A stretch of DNA of 64,000 nt from Hymenochaete sp. R1 (Eukaryota; Basidiomycota; Agaricomycetes; Hymenochaetales; Hymenochaetaceae). Within the stretch, counting starts at the first letter, position 1, and every line of letters starts with the position of its first letter. Where the stretch lies: the NCBI GenBank assembly GCA_019400425.1, contig JAFREE010000049.1:89087-153086 (forward strand), in the 5' to 3' direction. The notes beneath the pieces were generated by a model, which was not told the origin of the DNA, did not search any database, and was given only the letters and a program-made list of their open reading frames with translations. A program made the position numbers and the translations under genes. Below are positions 24,164 through 34,876 of the stretch, piece after piece.

Positions 24164-25940
24164 TCAGACCCTACCATACCGATACAAAGGCGGCCCGGTG
24201 ACTCGTTCCATCACTATCCTCGTGTCCTCCAAGTCTTCGGGGACTTGTTTCGTTAATTGATTGTTCTTAGCAGTATTAAGCAGAAACGAAAAATCGCGAA
24301 GGCGCACGTCGTCGTAGTCTTCCAGGTTCCGTAGCATGGCACTGAAGAAGTCGGTCCTGAACCCCGTACTCACAATATCACAATATGGAGATTCTGGAAA
24401 CGGCAGAGCCGCTCTACCAGAGTCGTACTGTCAAAAAAGTTAGGAATGACCAAGGCGAGGGATTCGGTCGACGATAAGCGATGCAAGATCTCTTTGATAT
24501 AACAAGTCAGCAGATCCAAAAGATAGTCGTGATGATCAATGGAATGGAGATCCCTGGAAATTTCAAACATCCTTTCAATGTCTGCTCTATCGGACTCCGG
24601 GAACGAACATCGATCACGACGTCCTTGGTTGACTTTGCGAAGCGTTGAGAAAGAAAAAGAGAACATATCTGCTTTGGGTTCTTGAAAGAAGTCCATGATA
24701 ATCGTGGTGGACGCGGAGTTGAGCGTTCAAAAGCGTAGGTACACTGACAGCACGTATGAATTCCATTATAACCTTTTCCGTGTATAATCTGTGCTTCGAG
24801 CCAAAGCCTTCATCAGGGCATAGTCCGTAAGAGGCTTGAATGTCGAAGATTCTCAGGGAGGGAAGCAGATTGGATTGACTTCCATCAGGGTGAGTTATGA
24901 CCTTGCCGGCATAGAGTGTAACTTTGAAACCAACTCCGTAAGAGCGGTGGCTGAAGGCAAGGCATTAACTAGTTCCTGCAGAGCATCGTCATATAGTTCT
25001 AGCGTCAAACCTGTGAGCGTGCGAGGATGAATGACAGTTCTGCGATTGCGACATGTAAGTGGCGAAGGTTGGTGAGTGCTTTTGGGAAATCCAGCCTTTT
25101 GTAGTCGGCGCACTTGAACGATCATCGAAGGTAAGGGGTTTTGAATCTCGTCCATCCGATGATTGTCCACGTACGAAATAGATGAGGCACGATCCACCAT
25201 CGATGTCAGCTCCGAGGACAGCATTGACATATCGGAAGTAAAGGCGTAGCCATTGCGTTGGACTACAATGTACATGTGCATGATACTGCACAGCTACGTC
25301 TCTGTAGCCGTCCTCGTCACTGGTATCGCCCTTCCTTTCCTCTTCGCTCCTTCAGTCTTTGTCGTGACTCTCGTCAGGACCTCCATATTTGCCATTGATA
25401 GCGTTTCAGAATCAAAGTTATTATGAATCACATACTGAGATTTCCCTGAGACACGATAAAGATTTAGCTTTGCTTCTGCTTCATTTTGCCTGGAGTACAC
25501 GTTGATGTTGTCATACGACAGGGACATTTTCTGACTGATGCTTCGAATATACGAAACGACGCTGTGCAGAATGTTGCCCAACTGTTCGACTGGAAGCTGA
25601 CAGAGACCAGGGTAGAGCGACGGGCGACGCAGGATCCCCTCTAAAAGTACGAGATGTCCGAACGGAATCCAGCATGTATGTCCAGTAGGAGCATTCGTGC
25701 TCGCTTGAGAAGACCCAATTCCTTCATTACAGCTTTGAATCTCGTGTCATTTTCTGGAAAACTGTTTACTGCTCGTCAAAGCTTGACAAGCGGAAAAGTC
25801 AAATTTACGCACTGTTCCTCAGTAAATCTGGTACAGACAGAGAATCATATTATACATTTGTCTTTAGCTTCGCATAGGCAACTGAGACTCTTGACAATGC
25901 CGTGTAGTACATCTACATCGCAGGAAAGAGAGAGACATGA
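24164..25940 (-). pseudogene. probable broken leucine-rich/F-box-like gene
   Basis: A run of minus-strand coding-like pieces in changing frames. One near 25640-25840 reads NDTRFKAVMKELGLLKRARM after an in-frame TGA. One near 25300-25600 contains LGNILHSVVSYIR. One near 25000-25120 reads KALTNLRHLHVAIAEL, then continues in another frame as LTLELYDDALQELVNALPSA. The 24370-24696 piece contains LLDLLTCYIKEILHRL and the last piece ends at 24164. Leu-rich repetitive content suggests an LRR/F-box-type fungal protein. I could not find splice sites that restore one frame, so either the gene is decayed or its introns are unresolved. Confidence 0.35.
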
Positions 25941-25962
25941 AGTCGTTTGAACGTCAGCGACG

Positions 25963-26950
25963 CGACGCGCGCACGTCCACAAATCTCCTTTTTGGTCGAG
26001 CTCAACCGCTTAATTTCATGAAAATGTCGTGTTTCTTTCCTGAACTACGACCACGACACCGAAGTCAACATCTATGCGCAGCTGGACTGCAGCTTTTGTT
26101 CTAAGATGGCAACATTTCATCCGGTTATTGACCATCCTCTGCCTCGATTCAACTCACTACTCATTAAAGGCCCATATCCGCCATCATCTCCACTGACGTT
26201 GGCCATTTCTCATCTCAAACACAACGACGACAGAGGCGATGTTGTTCTATTGACACCTTCGAGAGAAAGCTTTGCTTATGCTTTACAAGAATTCAACGAT
26301 GCGTGGCTGACATCTAATGCTCTTACCGGTGCTTGCATTCCCTATCTATCGAGAATCAAAATATAGTACGGCCGATCTTGTTACTTTATGCTTTTGCTTT
26401 TGACCTGACTCATTTGACTGCTGGTTCAGCTACCCTCCAAGCACTGCTCACTGGGTTCTACTGCTTTCTGCACTCAGACCGTTATCCGCTTCTGCAGGAA
26501 GTGGAGTTGCTACGCTACCACGCCCTATATCATTATTCATCCTCCATGAACCTTCTTTGTACTTTACCCGAATGAAGGATACGAGCCTGGATAGTCAAAA
26601 GTGAGCAAAGGAGAAATCATTCTGAAATGAAGGCTCATTGCTGTACTTGATTATAAGGCACGAATTGTCGCACTACTTACAATTGATCACTACCGCCCTT
26701 TCTACTGCGACGTTCTTATCGGCCATGCATCCCGAACTAGCGCCCACGTCTCTCATCTTATTCGATTCTGCTTTGGATAGTTTATCACTTCCTGTGGTGA
26801 AAACTCGACCTTCATCTCGAAGGATTGATTTCGATGCGGAACTTGGAACGGATGCCAGTACTGGTGGACGTCGAGAGCACGTTCTTCGATTCGTTGAGAA
26901 GTATTTCGAATGTATAGGGAGCGTAGTTGATGAAGGGTCTGTAGAGGGTA
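25963..26950 (+). repeat. inverted segmental duplication 1, right arm
   Basis: Partner of 19000-19988. Shared upstream sequence includes a GACGCGCGCACGTCCAC stretch at the outer border. Similarity fades in intron 3. Confidence 0.8.
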
Positions 26951-27174
26951 AGTAACGTGCGATTAATTCTTAAAAATTAACAACTCATTAACGTTCCTAC
27001 GAAGGAACGGTCTATTCAGCGGGAATCGACTCGGATAGAGAAACAGGTCATTACAAGCTGAGTTTTGAAAAGAGAACGGACAGCGAACCGCCTTACACAT
27101 TGACATGGAAAGATTCGAAGCTTCCCCCTAAGCCATTTTCAGACATACATCGGACGTCTAGCGAGTTAAGCTGA
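26106..27174 (+). CDS. uncharacterised protein, inverted-duplicate copy B
   Basis: Copy of the gene at 18771-19847. Four exons: 26106-26365, 26430-26600, 26658-26947 and 27005-27174 (891 nt, 296 residues). Exons 1-3 have exactly the same lengths as in copy A (260, 171, 290 nt). Exon 4 (GTVYSAGIDSDRETG onwards) is only weakly similar to the copy A exon, although short patterns such as YKLSFEKR versus FKLKIENR remain aligned. No signal peptide or membrane segment. Suspected degenerate RecA-like fold without a Walker A lysine; function unknown. It is upstream of MCM2 on the same strand, with 425 bp between them. Confidence 0.65.
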
Positions 27175-27599
27175 CGACGGATCACTACTGAACGTGGTGT
27201 AGGGAAGGTGTTCGAATAAATGAGAATAAGACAAATGTCATGACGCTTGTTTCGTAGGTCTCCCTGAGTTTCAGGCCCAGTCGCGTCCGGTAGTTCGTTC
27301 GGTGGATCAATCGCAGCATCTTCGTGTTAGCGGTGGATCGAGATGCAGAATCTCTCACGTAGACATCACCATTTATCGTACCCTGTGTATTCTTACTCGC
27401 CATTCCTCATGTGCTATTTAATTCATAAATCGCTACTTTGTACTTGTGGCTCATTTCGTGAGCGAGAGTGAATGTGGATGTGCTTACGTCAGACACGCGG
27501 TTTGGATCTCCGATTGAAACCAGATAATGATTATGTCGCGTCTTGCTTGCCTCGTCTTGTCTTCTTACCTTCCTCACTAAACCTCGAAGAACATACATT
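27175..27599. other. MCM2 upstream region
   Basis: No supported gene. A 72-residue minus-strand frame (27185-27403) starting MASKNTQGTING cannot be excluded but has no support. No exact ACGCGT box was found here. Confidence 0.4.
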
Positions 27600-30500
27600 A
27601 TGGTGCGCATCTCTCTAACGTAAGTGTCATATAATGGTTGAAGTGTCGCTAGTCGTCGCCTGCAAACACCCCGAGGAGAGCAAAACGGCACAGGTCGCCG
27701 TCTCAAGCGCCCGCAGAATCTCCGACGCCCGTGTCGCGCCCATTACATGGACCCCCACAGTCGGACTCGTCTCTTCCTCCTTCCTCACCTCCCCCAGCAT
27801 TCTCCGATACAGACGAATTCGCAAGTGATGGAGACATAGTTCAAGATGTGGACGATGAGGCTGTTGTGGAAGAAGAGGGGGATGGCGAAGATCTTTTTGG
27901 AGAAGACATACTTGAGTGCGTAGTATTCTCTTACATGCTGATTGCCCATTCAATCGTTGACCTCATCTTCTAGAGACTACGCCGAAAATAATGCTTTGGA
28001 TACATACTCGGACACGGGCTTGAATGACGCGGAGGACTTTGGAGAGATGTCTGCTCAAGCACGACGAGCCGCTGAACGCGCCATGGCCCAGCGCGATCGT
28101 CGTGAATCTCAGGGAAGGCGGGGTGCTCGTGCTGCGGCTCGCTCACGCGCACCTGATTTTCTCGGAAGTGAAGAAAGCGAAGAAGAGGGTGCAGATAATG
28201 GCCTTCTCTCGACCATGAAACGTCGTGCTCGAAGGCAGTATGATGAACGTGTTGAGATAGACGATGCAGAAGGAATCGAGGCGGAACTCCCTCTGGAGCA
28301 ACTGCACGACATCAAAGCCAATTCCGTGGCCGAATGGATCGCGGTCGATCGAGTTCGGCGTTCTATTGCGAAGTACTTCCGACAGTTTTTGATTTCATAT
28401 ACCGATGTGTCGGGTTTCTCTGTGCACTTTCCCCGTATCCGAGGCTTGGGAGAAAGTACGTTCGCCCCAACATCTGGATTGGGTTGCTTTTCTGAATTTT
28501 AATCTTAGACAACGCTGAGTCGCTGGAGATCAGTTATCTTGATCTTTCAAGCGCTATCCCTATCATCGCATATTTCCTCGTCATCTGTCCGAGCGAGATG
28601 CTCGCTATATTCGATGAAGTTGCACTATCGGTCGTCCTCCTTACGTTTCCCCATTACGAACGTATTCACTCAGAAATCCATGTCCGAATCACTGAATTGC
28701 CGTCTACATCATCTCTTCGTGAATTGCGAAGAGTTCACCTCAACAATTTAGTCCGTGTCTCAGGCGTTGTGACACGACGAAGTGGTGTCTTCCCGCAGCT
28801 CAAGTATGTGAAATTTGACTGTCGCAGATGCGGAGCTGTTCTTGGGCCGTTTTACCAGGATGCGAGCAAAGAAGTTAACATTAGCTACTGCCCTGCATGC
28901 GAAAGTAAGGGACCTTTCAAAGTAAACCAAGAGCAGGTCAGTTTCTGTACACTATCACTGCAAATGGTTTCTTTTCTGATGCAGATAAGAATAGACTATA
29001 TACAGAAATTACCAGAAGATGACCTTACAAGAGTCGCCGGGGTCGGTGCCTCCGGGTCGCCTGCCAAGACACCGTGAAGTTATCCTTCTTTGGGACCTCA
29101 TCGATTCTGCGAAGCCCGGAGAAGAAGTGGTTCGTATCCTCTTGCTCTATTATATACGTATCGGAATTAATTTTATCGCAGGAGGTGACTGGTATCTACC
29201 GGAATAATTTTGATGCATCGTTAAACTCCAAGAATGGGTTCCCCGTTTTCTCGACTATCATCGAAGCAAACCACATCAATAAAAAAGAGGACCTGTTCGC
29301 CGCTTTCCGCCTCACGGAAGATGACGAGAAGGACATACGCAAGCTTGCGAAGGACCCGCGTATCCGAAAGCGACTCATCAAGTCCATGGCTCCCTCCATC
29401 TACGGTCACGAGGATATAAAGACTGCCATCGCCTTGTCATTATTTGGAGGCGTTCCGAAGGACATTAACCGCAAGCACCGCATCCGTGGTGATATCAATA
29501 TCCTTTTACTTGGTGATCCTGGTACAGCGAAGTCTCAATTCCTCAAATATGTCGAAAAGACTGCGCATCGTTCTGTGTTCACAACCGGCCAAGGCGCCTC
29601 GGCCGTCGGTCTCACTGCCAGCGTCCGGAAGGACCCTATTACTCGCGAGTGGACGCTTGAAGGTGGGGCACTAGTCCTGGCTGATAAGGGGACATGTCTC
29701 ATCGACGAATTCGATAAAATGAACGATGCGGACCGTACTTCTATTCATGAGGCAATGGAACAGCAATCTATTTCTATCTCAAAAGCAGGCATCGTTACAA
29801 CACTCCAGGCCCGTTGCGCTATTGTTGCTGCAGCCAATCCGATCCGCGGACGTTACAATCCAACAATACCGTTCCAGCAAAACGTCGAGCTGACGGAGCC
29901 TATTCTATCTCGTTTTGACGTACTTTGCGTTGTAAAGGACTCCGTGGACCCCGTCGCCGACGAGCTTCTCGCCAAGTTCGTTGTTGGGAGCCATCGTCGA
30001 AGCCATCCTCATTTTGTTGAGGTAACGGAAGAAATGAACGTTGCTACATCACTTGATGCAGATGCAAGTACACTTTTTACTCCTGATTCCAACGTCCCAT
30101 CTGACCTGTCATTATTAGATCATCTCTCAAGACCTCCTTCGCAAGTACATTATGTACGCGCGAGAGAAAGTGCGACCCAAACTCTTCGACCTCGACGAAG
30201 AAAAACTATCTCGCCTTTTCGCTGATCTCCGCCGGGAGTCGCTCGCGACTGGCTCCATACCTATCACTGTGCGTCACTTGGAGAGCATGATCCGCATGGC
30301 CGAAGCCAGCGCGAAAATGCACTTGAGAGAGTTTGTGCGCGGCGACGATATCGACCTTGCTATTTCGGTTATGGTCGGTAGCTTTGTAAGCGCGCAGAAG
30401 ACGTCCATCAAGCGGACGCTGGAGAGAGTAAGTCGTTTTGTACAAATAATTTTGAAGTGATTCGAACTAATGCTCTTTTTTTTTCTTTCTCTTCAGGGTT

Positions 30501-30829
30501 TCCGCAAATACCTCACCCAGGCACGCGACCACGAAGAGCTTCTCGCTTTCCTCCTGGGTCAGATCGTCAAGGACAAAGTCCGGTTCTACCAAATTCAGCA
30601 TCACGAAGCACCAGAAAAGGTAGCCATCGACGCTTCAGAGCTCGCTGAGGGGGTGAGTTCCAGTCATATCATTATGCCTTGCACCGTTTTAATCTCCCTT
30701 TGAATTCAATAGGCGAAGGAACACCATATCTTTGATATCCAACCCTTCTTGAAATCGCGTCTTTTCTCTACAAATGGATATGTTCACACAGGCGGTATCA
30801 TCGAAAAGACTTTCAGGCGTGACTTGTAA
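27600..30829 (+). CDS. MCM2: MCM2, replicative helicase subunit
   Basis: Subunit 2 of the MCM2-7 helicase that licenses origins and unwinds DNA. Nine exons: 27600-27602, 27653-27915, 27974-28455, 28509-28936, 28995-29129, 29182-30063, 30119-30427, 30497-30652 and 30713-30829 (2775 nt, 924 residues). The N-terminus is acidic and Ser-rich, as expected for the Mcm2 histone-binding/DDK region. The zinc finger is CRRC...CPAC, Walker A is GDPGTAKSQ (about 548), Walker B is CLIDEFDKM and the arginine finger is SRFD. The first exon is modelled as the ATG codon alone, followed by a 50-nt intron with a CTAAC branch site; this start is inferred. The intron at 30064-30118 needs a GC donor (GCAAGT) to keep the conserved [15 protein letters not shown] junction in frame. 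Confidence 0.92.
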
Positions 30830-31569
30830 AATCCAGGTTATCCATGTACTCTGCTCCATGGATCGTTTTTGGTCGTCGGTGTGTGGAAGATGGCTTTATT
30901 GAGCGCTTACATTTTAACCAGTATTTCTTTCCCGTCACGATCTTCGTAGCCGTGTATTGTACTTGTCTTTTGTTTCGTGTTTTTGGTACTTTCTTAATTC
31001 AGACTATCATTCTAAGATATCAATGTTGTTGGTGTCATGCTCCGACTAAGGACATTCAAATTGTGTTATGGGACGTCCGAACTTTCCAGCAGACTCAATG
31101 GACGCTTTCAAAAGTCATTGAATGCACTTCCAGAGAACTCAAAATTATCGGTCTAATTCCTTAACGATCTGGGAGTGTGCATACGTTCTACGCTCGGTGA
31201 CGGGTCATATGTATTCCTGATTTACTTCCTACATCCAAGATGGGTGCACCCTCAAGAAAAAAACAAAGCGTGTCACATTTTTATAAACTAAACACTGGCA
31301 GCTATGTACGAAGTGGCATCGAGAGCGTGTATGAGTAGGGAAGACGGACAAAGACGAAAACATTGATCGAAAACAAGATATGCGAAACATGATAGACAGC
31401 GAGATAGTACTCTATATCATAGCAAATGTCACTATACGACTTTCCATTGCAAAAGTTCAAAGCAAAATAGACAAACAATCTGACTGTATAAAAGGAAAGA
31501 AAACACGGTTTGTTTCCCTCAAAGGGAAGGAGAAACTAAACCAACCATGCAATCTTTATCTTATGATAT
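30830..31569. other. intergenic, MCM2 3' flank
   Basis: AT-rich sequence between MCM2 and the FIT-family pseudogene. No supported coding region. Confidence 0.45.
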
Positions 31570-32612
31570 TCATGGATTGAGCAAGGGCGGGAGTTGGGTG
31601 ACCATGAAGCCAGCGAGACCCACAGCTAGAGAAAATCGACCTTCAGTCAGCTTTTCGGTTCAACAACAAGGGAGAGAGTGTGTGTACACCAACAGACACC
31701 CAACTCACCGAGTCCCGAAATCTTCTCACGCGGCGTATGATAATCCACGCCTGTCACCCCAATGGCAAACATCCATATCGCCATGAGCCCAAACGTCAAG
31801 TCCATCGCGACATTGTGGAGCAGATGTCTTGCTGAGGTGGGCATGAAGAACAAGGGTGTGACCATGTCCGAGAGGAAGAGGAGGCTCATGATGAGGACGA
31901 AGGTATGTCCAGACACGTCATGACCGTGCACAAAGTGCGGTCTGGCGGTGGACTCGTTGGTATTGGGCGTCGCGTCCAGTTTCGCTCCTCCGCTCCGCCC
32001 ACTGGCAGCGTGGAAGATATCAGGGTGTGTCTCGGGGGACGGGACGGTGCCGTCGTAGCAGTATTTTACTGGGATGGTCAGTATGCGGTCCGTCACGGCG
32101 AGGTCGCGCACGACGCATTCTGCGCCGGAGAAGACGCTGAATCGGTGGATGAGAGGTGGGCCGAAGAACCAGGCTGCGAAGACCGTCCATACGAACGTCA
32201 CAGTGAAGTATTTCTTTAGACGCTAGTTGGTCGACATGAGTGGGCGTCTCATTGGTCGTTCGAGTCCTCGTCGTTGTTGAACAGGCGTTTCTCCTGGTTC
32301 TGGGGCGTCACCGTTCATTTCTGGTTCCAGTTGGAGTAGGATCGAGGTGGGTGTGATCACCATGAGCGCAAAGAAGGCGAGAGACGTCCATGGCCAAGCA
32401 TGTTTGATGAAAAACCTGTTGAGGACGTTCTTTTTTGCGGGCGAAATAGTATACCTCGTGAGGAAGATGGAGAGTGGGGTGAAGTGCGAGGGCAGGATCG
32501 CAGTTGTCGAGGAAAGTGTCGTGTGAGATTGAGTAGAGAGAGCCTACGCAGAGGACGAGAATGAGAGTCCATTCCGTCCAGAAGATGAGCTTGTACTCGA
32601 GTAATTAGTCAT
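31570..32612 (-). pseudogene. FIT-family (fat storage-inducing TM protein) pseudogene
   Basis: Decayed paralogue of the intact gene at 50448-51450. The 3' half is well kept: TFVWTVFAAWFFGP, RGHDVSGH-type active-site segment (GHDVSGHTF), VDYHTPREKISGL, then a GTGAGT donor at 31708 and a 56-nt last exon 31625-31570 of the same length as in the intact copy. The 5' half is broken. An in-frame TAG at 32223-32225 stands where the intact copy has GAA in STTERLKKY. An extra base in an A6 tract (plus-strand T6, 32431-32436) shifts the frame after YFARK, and the segment next to the conserved ATG (32612, context CCGCCATG) is 8 nt longer and out of frame. Family function: ER acyl-CoA diphosphatase in lipid-droplet formation. 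Confidence 0.8.
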
Positions 32613-33265
32613 GGCGGTTAGTGGTTGAAGAAAACATCCGAAAGCCGAACCGAAAGCCGGAAGAAGTCAACTGGCGGTAGAAGCGGCCCGGGTGTGCAAT
32701 CATTATGGATCTCGAACCCGAACTTAAACCGGATTACACCTTGACTACATCCATCCATCCGAGTCCTCTGAGCCTTCAACCTCATTCCCTTTCCACTAGG
32801 ATAAGTTAAATAATGATCTCTTAGTGTCAGTAATTCAGCAGATTTAACTATAGCTTCATATGGGAAGACAAGGCTCACGTCGATCGCTCGCCTTCTTCAG
32901 CTAGTGGGAATAAGCAAGAAAGCCAAAAGCCGGCTGCCGCTGCCGACAGTCCTTAAAAGCCGCTTCCCCAATCTTGAACCACGATTCTTCTTTACTTCCA
33001 CCATCGCGTTATTCATACCACTCGGCGACGTCTAACGCTGAGGCAAGTCGGACTGTTACTGTAAGACTTTTGTTGTGCTTCATACGACTTTTTGGCCTCA
33101 ATGGCCTGGCTAACTGCCAACTTGAAGTTTGTTACCAGGTCATCTCAGGGCTTGGCTGTCGGTATCGGCCCCTTCTTCACCTATTCAGAAGTGAGCTTTT
33201 CGGGAGTGCACCACGCCTCGACCACATCTTGCCACCCACGATTGGTTTGACCCATCGTCATCGTG
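32613..33265. other. intergenic
   Basis: No supported gene; promoter side of the F-box-like gene. A minus-strand frame at 32618-32878 has no recognisable features. Confidence 0.4.
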
Positions 33266-34384
33266 ATGGCTAAACCCAAGCACAGGCTCCTAAAGAATCC
33301 GCCCATCGGCACCGGCCGAAAGTGCGGCTTCCTCCTGCTACCAAACGACTTATTCTTCGAAATCGTCGAATGCGCTGGAGAAGACTACCAAGATGACCCA
33401 GTCGCGAACATCGAGGCGTATACACGTCTGCGCCTCGTCTCGCATCGCTTCAACGATTATGTCTCCGTCGCCCGTGTTTTCCGGACGTTTCGCTGCGACA
33501 CAACGCGTGTATCGTTACGCTCGCGCCCTTCCGAGTACGCCGGTCATCGAGCGACTGTCACGAAAATTGAACTGAAGGGAACGTTCAAGAACGTTCTGAA
33601 AAACTTGTACCTTGCATTGGAGACCCTCCCGAGTTTGAAGATACTGGCACTTGACGCGGAGTTCCTCGAACGTCCGGGGTTCGACCCTCCCCCTCAGTAC
33701 AACCGAAGGTCCGGGAAACTGAACACGCTGCACATCTCCAATCTGTACGAGACTGTCCAAAAACACCGTAGAAAAGAGGGCAAGATCGAGAGGATCGACT
33801 CTAAACTGTTCAAAGTGTGGGGTTCACAGAATATCCTGCCAAAGTTGCCTATACCACGCTTACGCCGCATCCGCGCGTCCGTCGTCGGTCCCAGAACGTA
33901 CAACGACCCGGAAGACCACGATCTCAGCGAATTCGTCCGCGACTTCCTGGATATGGGCGATACCATCTACTCGCACCTCGAGCACCTCGAGCTCGTGCAC
34001 TTGCGGCAGGACGGCGCCAGCCTGAGAACCGCCATCCCTCTGAACCTCACGCCGATGCTCCTCGCGTCGAACCAGTACCGGTCCCTCACGCTTGGGTCGT
34101 GCAGTCACATCAAGTACGGCTTCACATGGGGCCCGAACGATACTCTCCCGTTCGAAGACGACCATCTCCCGGTCCAAGTCACTCACCTGCGCTCGGTCAC
34201 GCTCGTATATGAGAGTGGGGTACGCACGCGTCCGCAGTTCATCGTGCGGACGTTGCTTGAGGTCGGCGCTCCGCTTGAGGAAGTTCGGATCGTTTCTGAG
34301 GATCGGAGGGCGCTGCGGTTGGCTCGCTCGGTTTTCCCGCAGGCGAGTGGATGCACTCCTGCGGAGTTTCAGCTTTCTTCCTGA
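33266..34384 (+). CDS. F-box-like protein
   Basis: Intronless, 372 residues. The N-terminal region LLLPNDLFFEIVECAG followed by LRLVSHRFNDYVS fits an F-box: a hydrophobic LP-x-D/E-L helix, then L-x-x-V-S-x-x-F. The rest is a Leu-rich region typical of fungal F-box proteins with degenerate repeats (LPSLKILALDAEFL, HLEHLELVHLR, YRSLTLGSCSH). It would act as a substrate adaptor of an SCF ubiquitin ligase through Skp1. ATG at 33266 is the first in frame, and downstream codons continue without a break. High third-position GC is typical of the well-expressed genes here. The target is unknown. It is convergent with the FNT transporter at 34877. Confidence 0.65.
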   Translation: MAKPKHRLLKNPPIGTGRKCGFLLLPNDLFFEIVECAGEDYQDDPVANIEAYTRLRLVSHRFNDYVSVARVFRTFRCDTTRVSLRSRPSEYAGHRATVTKIELKGTFKNVLKNLYLALETLPSLKILALDAEFLERPGFDPPPQYNRRSGKLNTLHISNLYETVQKHRRKEGKIERIDSKLFKVWGSQNILPKLPIPRLRRIRASVVGPRTYNDPEDHDLSEFVRDFLDMGDTIYSHLEHLELVHLRQDGASLRTAIPLNLTPMLLASNQYRSLTLGSCSHIKYGFTWGPNDTLPFEDDHLPVQVTHLRSVTLVYESGVRTRPQFIVRTLLEVGAPLEEVRIVSEDRRALRLARSVFPQASGCTPAEFQLSS

Positions 34385-34876
34385 GAGGGCTGGTCAGTAG
34401 GTGGCTCGAAATCGCGGTGGTAAAGTACTTACTATTAAACGTCCACGCCGCACCCCTCCCCGTTTTTTTAATCCTTCCCTTCGTTGCTTCACTTAAACGC
34501 TAATCATCTAGGACACCCACATGCTAATTCCTTGAAGTGCTTCAAGTTTCCATCATAAATAACCCATCTCATCTCGTTCTAATTCATTAATACACAGCGT
34601 ACTAGTTCTTGGGAGTCAGTCATCCGTAATCGAGTCGAGTAATTCGTATTTACTCCACAGAGACATTCGCTTGGTGTGTGATTATCGTGGTTGGCCACTT
34701 CCTCTAGTCTTTGACAATTAATACAGATTTGATTGCTATGGAATACAAAACCTTGATGAGTCCGATACCTTCAAAGAGAAGCAAAGCGGAGCCTTGAAGG
34801 CTTCAAGCGAACGTACCCATGTATACTATTCCATATCCTATCCCGCCCCGTCCCCATCACCTCCCTCCCTCACCCA
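34385..34876. other. intergenic between convergent genes
   Basis: 3' flanks of the F-box-like and FNT genes; no coding sequence supported. Confidence 0.45.

Noticed and set aside
27407..27706. Minus-strand frame containing HEMSH, resembling a zinc-protease HExxH
   Set aside because: Antisense to the MCM2 start, with no metzincin context; chance motif.
31570..32612. TAG at 32223-32225 read as an intron acceptor that would rescue the FIT copy
   Set aside because: The only upstream donor of reasonable quality (GTGACG) is in another phase, and the frameshift at the A6 tract would remain.
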